Source: Verpa conica (taxonomy: Eukaryota > Ascomycota > Pezizomycetes > Pezizales > Morchellaceae). From it: 64,000 nucleotides of DNA. The notes beneath the pieces are model-generated. The model was not told the origin of the DNA. It saw nothing but the letters and a program-made list of their open reading frames with translations, and searched no databases. The DNA lies in contig JAUFSD010000001.1 of NCBI GenBank assembly GCA_033030425.1, forward strand, positions 3,720,001-3,784,000, written 5' to 3'. Made by a program: the position numbers and the translations under genes. Below, one piece after another: positions 58,121 through 64,000 of this stretch. How positions within the stretch are numbered: position 1 is the first letter of the stretch; each line of letters starts with the position of its first letter.

Positions 58121-58291
58121 CAGTACCAAAATGAGGGGTGGGATCAGTACGGTGCTCCCGCCAATACGCTAGTGATATGGGAGAGATACGGTATTGGTAC
58201 AGTAATCTACCTCAAATACTGATTTAATTCGGTATTTGCGAATAAATCCCGTAGTGCTATGACAGTAAATTCACCCCGTTTTTTCATACTG
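58121..58291. mobile_element. MITE with CAGTA ends (copy B, inverted)
   Basis: A 171-bp copy in opposite orientation to 51503-51670. It begins CAGTACCAAAATGAGGGGTG and ends ...TTTTTTCATACTG followed by TA. The left flank is CA instead of TA, so one side of the target site has mutated. Confidence 0.85.
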
Positions 58292-58800
58292 TAGTCAATA
58301 CGAGGTTTTTCTGTACATCATGTACAACACAGTAGCGGTAGCTAGAGGAGTTACATGAGGTGGTAGATGGGAATATACCTACTTATTTTGATACACCACT
58401 ACTAGACAGGAACCCAGAGATAGAAGAGTGATGAGTTCATCTATGTGCGCTGCTATCGGTGAGTTATATTGATACCTACTACCTGCTGCCGTTGCTTCTT
58501 GAGTGCTTACCCAAGATGCTGACTACGGGGGCACGTAGCTACAAAAGTCCGGAAGTGACATTGGCGGTTCGGTGGTATTGGCACTAGACTACTCTAAAAG
58601 TAAGAATGTAAAAAAATAATTTCGCTTTGCTAAGGAAGATGTGGAACACATTCTTCAGGTAATGATAAAGATATTCTCTGTAGGGTTCATACATTTTCCT
58701 CCTCTTATGGTGGAGTTGAGATATAGGTACATGTATAGGTAGTTCCCATCGTGAGAATTCACTTCCTCACCCACGCCCCTCCCCAGTTCACCACCCACGC

Positions 58801-58874
58801 CCTCCTACAGCTTTGCACCCTTCCTACAGCTTTGCCCACCTCTCCTACAGCTTTGCCCCTCCTACAGCTTCGCG
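58801..58874. repeat. Minisatellite, four units of 20 bp
   Basis: The unit TCTCCTACAGCTTTGCCCCT and variants repeat head to tail just before the decayed gene starting at 58929. The first three units are the most regular. Confidence 0.85.
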
Positions 58875-58928
58875 TAACCTCCGTCGGAACTTTCGCGCAA
58901 CGTTACGCGAAACCTTAAAATCCTCGGC

Positions 58929-60356
58929 ATGCCTGAAGCTTTTACCTACTTTGACATGCAGCGCATGATTGCAGCACAGATACCACCAGGCACCTACCAC
59001 CTACAATTGCATAGACAATTTCATAGCAAAATCACTCTACATAATCAAGTGCTTTTGGAGGGGTTGGAGAGCTTTGCCTTTCAGGGTTCAGATGTGCGCT
59101 TCCATGGGAAGGCTTTAGGGATACCTTTAGCGCATGGTATTTGGCTTAGAGTACAATTTGCTTTACATGGGCATGGTATACCTATATCAAGGACAGAGTG
59201 GGATACAGTTGTCTCTAGCTGAGAGGGAGAGGGGAAGGGGAAGAGGAAAGAGCAGGATCAAAAGTTAATTACTTATTTTGCTGCCTCTATTGTCGGTACA
59301 GATATGTGTATTATTCTAGTTGATAGGTAATCTTTTCTTTAACTTTTTAATATCTTTTAACTAATCTTTTAATAGGAATAAGCTTATGACTATTACTGCT
59401 ATACAAACCTCCGATACTATGCTTTGGTTCGATACCAATTTGGCTCCTTGTCCAATACAGCAACCAGACCAATTTGAAGCGAACCTCAGAAAAGCCAACA
59501 GGCTTAGGGACCCTAAGAGAACCTCTGCAATCTATAAGGAAATGACCAATCCTACCAACAATGATTTATGGAATGGGATTGGAACCAGCCAAATGCTGAT
59601 AGAGATATTGCACGCGCTTTTATACATCACGTAGAGTATGTGAGATTTTCAGCAAGAAGGAGTTGAGAGAAAAGCTTTATTCTGCAATTAGAAGCTTTTT
59701 CTATTGCCCAATCTACTGAGTACCTCCAAAGAGTTCCTGCCAACAAAACCTCTATCCATGCTTTTGAATTCTCACCAGCAGTTACTCGATACATCAATGA
59801 GCAATTCACCAAAGCCTACAGAAAATCAACTACCCTTTTACCATTACCTCAATACCATATTCTTCAACAAGCAGGACTATTGGAGAAAGCAAAGCCTTTG
59901 AGCGAAGGGTGGGAATCGGATCTTTTTACAGCTAATGGTAGAGAGAGGAAAAAATTGGTTCCTGTGTATACGATTGAACTGAAGAGTAAAAAAAGAAAGG
60001 AGGGGGAGAAAGGAAAGGGAAAGGGAAAGGGAAAGGGAAAAGGAAAGGAAAGGGGAAAAAAAGAACTCCAGGCTGATGAGGATGGTAGGAGTAAGTATAC
60101 TTATACCTGTATTTTTTCCCAGCCTACTTATGCGAAAGGAATTGTACTATCAAAAGAGGAGGCAAAAAAGAAAAGGAAGCATTTAGAAACAAATGAAAAA
60201 CGGGCAGAAATTGGTATTGGAAGCTTTATGGATACTATCAGAGAGATAGCTGAAAGACAAAAGCTAACTAATATGAATGGGCATCGGGTTAGTATTAGAA
60301 ATGATGGAAAAATTGGAAGGCCAATTAAAAGGCAAAGAAGTTCCAAAGACTTGTAA
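58929..60356 (+). pseudogene. Decayed orphan gene, two TGA stops and one frameshift
   Basis: Read as one multi-exon gene. The first exon (58929 on; MPEAFTYFDMQRMIAAQIPP) runs to VVSS then TGA at 59220-59222, yet the frame continues (EGEGKGKRKEQDQKLITYF). An intron of about 59327-59375 joins VDR to NKLMTITAIQTSDTMLWFD. A one-base loss near 59570-59580 shifts frame. The next frame reads WNQPNADRDIARAFIHHVEY, hits TGA at 59664-59666, then continues through LQRVPANKTSIHAFEFSPAV to the stop at 60354-60356. A GGGAAA microsatellite encodes a Lys-Gly run. The family is unknown to me. Ancestral product perhaps 440 residues. Confidence 0.6.
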
Positions 60357-61225
60357 ATATTTAGATAGTGGCGGAAAGTTAAATTGTGAATGGTAGTTAA
60401 ATACAACATATATATTTCTTTTCCTATAGTTTTTGAAAGCTTCATTATTGTTCATTTTGGGACGATCTCCAACTGTGGGGCCACTGCAATAGGGTGAATC
60501 AGGGTGGTTTTTTGGTATGGTTCCCTAGAGAATTTGAGGTACTATTTTGGTATAAAAGGCAGATAGTAAACAATGTACAAGAAAAGTGTATATAAATCTG
60601 TAGGGCAGCTGGTACTATTTTAATAGTCTTTATACTTTAAGTACTATCAACTGTATGGCGGAGCGGTAATCTTGATCCATAACGTATATCGTAGGCAAGA
60701 TGCGTTACAAGTAAGTGCACGCGTACGATCCCCATACAAGTTGTTCTTTTTGTTTTTATATATACACTATTCAGAATCATTACTTGATTCATCACTATCT
60801 AATAAAAGTATTACATTTTCATCCTCGCCGTCAAAAGCTACTTCTACAGATGGAATTACGTTCAGAGTACGTTGAAGCTCTTTTGGCTTGGGTAGTAGCA
60901 TAAGAACTGGATCTACATTACCTTTATCCACATGATGCTTTATATTTGCCCTTAAAAAACAGTACATGATAAAATGAAGTTTCTGTCACGTAGAGATCTC
61001 CATTTCATATAAAATCACCGGTGGATAAGCCCTTTAGCAATCAACTGTTTCAATATGTGAATGTTTTTTAGTAGATATGCTGCGTGATCTAATTTTTAAT
61101 ATTAGTTTTGTAATTAAAATATTTTGATGGAGAATATACCATAGTATTCCCCAGTTTCCGTATTTCGAGAGTTTGTTCTCTAATTTCATGGATCTTATCA
61201 ACTGAAGCAGTATGGCCGTAATCTG
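60357..61225. other. Intergenic, no supported gene
   Basis: AT-rich. A 66-residue minus ORF (60767-60967) has an acidic tail (DGEDENVILLLDSDESSND) but nothing to confirm it. It could be a leftover exon of the neighbouring decayed locus. Confidence 0.4.
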
Positions 61226-62578
61226 TTACTTCATCTGGAGGGAAATAATAGTTGTAATATGGTTCACCAGTTGGAAGGTTGGGCCGATTTTTTTGTTTCC
61301 AATCTTATGATTATTCCATCTCTGAACAAATTCATAAAGTTTTGTTCGAGTATAGGGAGATATATATAGAGTAAAGCTATTTTGTCTTCAAATGAATCTT
61401 AGAATACAGTTCAGACTGCTGAAGGCTTGAAAATAAGTCTATAACAAATTAATATTAATTTAACTTAAAGATAGAAAATATATTACCTTCCAAGTAACTG
61501 TAGCTCCATTTGTAAGCTGTCCCCACCAGCTTTCTATCCTAACATTTCGTGTAGATGTACCATACCAAAATGTTTCCGGAAATGAAATGGTAGGATTATC
61601 AACTTTATGGAGATTCCAAAAAGCTTCTGCAATCATCATAGTTTCGGTACCTCTGTCAGCCCGTAAATGAAGAGGAATACAAGAATGTGTTTGAGCTACT
61701 TCTAAAAACTGACTCAAAACACTAATTCCTGTTTTACCGGATACTCCACAGTAGAACCATGTAATATAACGTGAATATGCATCAATAGCAGCATAGATTT
61801 CTATACCAAACATTTGAAGCTTTAAATGTCCATCAATAGACCAACACCAGTTAGGACCAGGACAAGTAAACTGTGCGTGATGTCTATTAACACCTTTCCA
61901 CCGATTTTCAACTCCAATTGGATCCACTATTCAAAGAGCTTGTGAAATACGTTCACTAATATTATTAGTTAAATTAAAATAAATTAAAACTATTAGAGAT
62001 AGAATTCACACACTGTGAAGCAAGTATACCTATGTTTCGAAGATGAAACCAAACAGAACGCCGGCCAGCCAAAATAATATTTCCTTTTTGTAATTCTTTC
62101 TCTATTATTTGTTGTAGAATCTTGTTTGCATCCTCATCTATACTATCAGAAGATTGTTTACGAATCATTCCCATAGATTTTCGAATCGATGATAATCTTC
62201 GTGGTTCAATTTGATATCCATTTAGGCGTAAAATCTGATACTAAATTAGTATACTAAATATATTGGATTGATTTGGATTACCCTAAGAATTTTTCTATCA
62301 TTTAAACACTTTATCCAGAATAAAAAAGCAATCTCAACTCGTAAAGATGCAGTGTCTTCTGATTTTGAGTTTTTACTGAAGTCCCATTGTTGCAATCTTA
62401 ACATTAAAGTTGTACGGGAACAATGAATGTTTTTAGATGCTAAAATATCCAATACCTGTGCTGCTGTTCTATTTTTAACAATGTATTCTGAGTATATTAG
62501 GTTTTTGTTTTCGAGAAGCTGTTTAGATAAAATATAAGACATAGTAGAAACGAGTGATGGGTTGTGATGAATATACAT
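61226..62578 (-). pseudogene. DDE integrase-like protein (rve superfamily), degraded
   Basis: Minus-strand, three main exons. The N-terminal part is helix-turn-helix-like (NRTAAQVLDILASKNIHCSR; NGYQIEPRRLSSIRKSMGMI). The catalytic core has SIDGHLKLQMFGIEIYAAID, LRADRGTET and NVRIESWWGQL, the expected D, D and E positions. It resembles a fungal family annotated simply as integrase core domain proteins. An in-frame TGA (61931-61933) sits where Arg is expected (SQAL-x-IVDPIG). After the core, the tail needs about three frame changes within 120 bp (TYFQAF / LQQSELYSKI / IALLYIYLPIL / KLYEFVQRWNNHKI). It is inactive as it stands. Start ATG could be 62578 or 62542. Confidence 0.8.
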
Positions 62579-63287
62579 AAATAATTCAGTAGGACAATTG
62601 TCGATGTATATAGTTTTAAAACTATACTGTACTCACATTTATTATTTATTTCCTTGCTTATATTACCACTTCTAGCCGTTCATAACCAGGTTTTATGCGG
62701 TTCGTACCAGCCATAGTAGCCATGTAGATAGCCATAGATAGCCATTTGTAGCCTTTACTCGCTAACCCGAGTAAATTATTATAACCACTAACTCGAATTG
62801 GGGTGCATTTTGAGGCAATTCGGGGTGGTTCCTGAACCAATGGATCTCACCCAATAGACCTGCCCCGGCCCAGATTCGGGCGTGATTTTTAGTGAAAGAA
62901 TTGTTTTAATTGGAGGATAACCGGCAGTTAACTGGAGGATTTTTAAAGAGCAAACCCGCCCATGAGGAATGGATTCCTGGTTAGTTTGGAGGGCCTATCC
63001 CATGACGAGCACTAACCCGAGTAAATATGAGAAAGCACAAACTCGCTTACTTACAGTATTTTGGGACTAAGAATAGAATACTATCAAGACTAAAATAGAT
63101 ACCAGTAAAATATCTAGCGTATTTTAAATACAGATCTTCGATTCTTTATATATATCTAAATATAACTTATATTTATACTTTACTATAAAAGAATAAAACT
63201 TAGTACAAGTATTTATACTCAAGCAAGCTACGTATAGCCCATCCACTTTTAACTTTAACTCTATTATCTCTATCATCTCTGTTTCCA
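62579..63287. other. Intergenic between two decayed genes
   Basis: AT-rich spacer between divergent genes, likely their former shared promoter. It holds related phrases ACTCGCTAACCCGAGTAAA (about 62758) and GCACTAACCCGAGTAAATAT (about 63008), possible repeat ends. Confidence 0.45.
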
Positions 63288-64000
63288 ATGGCTTCTTCTT
63301 CTCGCACACTTCCTATTGAATATTGTGGAAAACGTGAAAGCACAATACATAGCAGGACTACCGATCGAATATACAGGTGCTGTGGTGAGAAAGTACCATT
63401 ATACCTACAGTCTACATCTATTTCCTTTTCAAATTCCTGAGAAACTTCACCTCCACCATCTGGTACAATTAAAAGCAGAAAAAATAAGGGAAAGAGTAAA
63501 GTTTTACCAGTACTGCCAGCGGAATCATATATGATTATATCTAGTCCTGAATATACACCTACTGAACATATTTCGGTGGTTAAAACAGGTCAGTTTACCG
63601 ATCGTGAAACTGTGGAATTATATCGGAAAGGATCTATAACAAAAAGTACTTTAGAACGCACAATGAATCAAAAATCTCAGTATGGAATGGTTTCGTCTAT
63701 TCCAGTTTCTGTCGTCAATAGTGATATTCTTAAACGGACAGCAGCAAGAGACTCAAGAAAAATAGTTATATACCTAGGTTCAGCCTCCGAAAAATGGTCT
63801 GCCTATAAAAATCTTGGTATGTACCCTGTCTATGACCTACTTAAAAACGGTAACTAATTTAATTAGGTGTTTCATCTAAAGTGTTCGAAAATCTTAATGA
63901 AATAATTACTGATTTTGAAGACTTTTCTCGAATGCTTCTCAATTCATCTCCAAATTGGTTAGATGAGGAATCTTGCTTCAACTATATCGATATTCAGCAG
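63288..64000 (+). pseudogene. Orphan gene, premature TGA, runs off the window
   Basis: ATG at 63288 (MASSSRTLPIEYCGKREST). In-frame TGA at codon 51 (63438-63440), after which the same frame continues as ETSPPPSGTIKSRKNKGKSK through SSPEYTPTEHISVVKTGQF to an intron with borders G|GTATGT...TTAG (about 63819-63867). It resumes as VSSKVFENLNEIITDFEDFS and reaches the window edge. Early Cys residues (EYCGKR...IYRCCGEK) could form a small metal site. No known family. It is divergent from the integrase-like pseudogene. Confidence 0.55.

Noticed and set aside
58929..64000. Starship giant element or tyrosine-recombinase captain
   Set aside because: No DUF3435-type tyrosine recombinase is seen. The recombinase-like gene is a DDE/rve-fold protein.
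1..64000. CRISPR arrays, rRNA genes, bacterial operons
   Set aside because: No regularly spaced direct repeats with unique spacers, no rRNA motifs, and introns throughout mark the DNA as eukaryotic.

Overview
The window is nuclear DNA of a filamentous ascomycete (Pezizomycotina). Genes carry many short introns (about 45-90 nt) with GT/AG borders and CTAAC-like branch sites. The protein families are fungal: WSC repeats, an HsbA-like surface protein, a Jen1-like carboxylate transporter and a LaeA-like methyltransferase. Gene density is low and transposon relics are abundant. That suits a repeat-rich genome such as those of truffles, other Pezizomycetes or lichen formers, but the class cannot be fixed from sequence alone.

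Layout. 14-6478 holds a large secreted multi-exon protein (beta-propeller, Ig-like anchor repeats, six WSC domains). 6880-12706 is a transposon nest: a 353-bp MITE, then a second MITE split by a full-length non-LTR retrotransposon (two abutting intact ORFs, poly-A tail, 17-bp target duplication). 12.7-36.5 kb is gene-poor: an orphan ORF, an HsbA-like protein, an intron-containing tRNA-Ile, a probable N-myristoylated zinc-finger-like protein, a tail-anchored disordered protein, a small secreted protein and a Jen1-like transporter, separated by MITEs, a hAT-like foldback element and tandem repeats.

36.6-51.3 kb is the dense block. Six genes lie on the plus strand: a carboxylesterase, saccharolysin, a BTB protein, cystathionine beta-synthase, MCM4 and an Hcs1-type helicase. 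MCM4 and Hcs1 both act in DNA replication, while the rest look like unrelated housekeeping neighbours. 51.3-58.8 kb holds two copies of another MITE in opposite orientation, a Cys-rich small protein and a LaeA-like methyltransferase on the minus strand.

58.9 kb to the end holds three decayed coding regions: an orphan gene, a DDE integrase-like protein and a second orphan gene running off the window. All carry in-frame TGA codons and two also carry frameshifts. They may belong to one poorly described composite mobile element.

All intron borders were placed by eye. Gene models are best readings, not verified transcripts.
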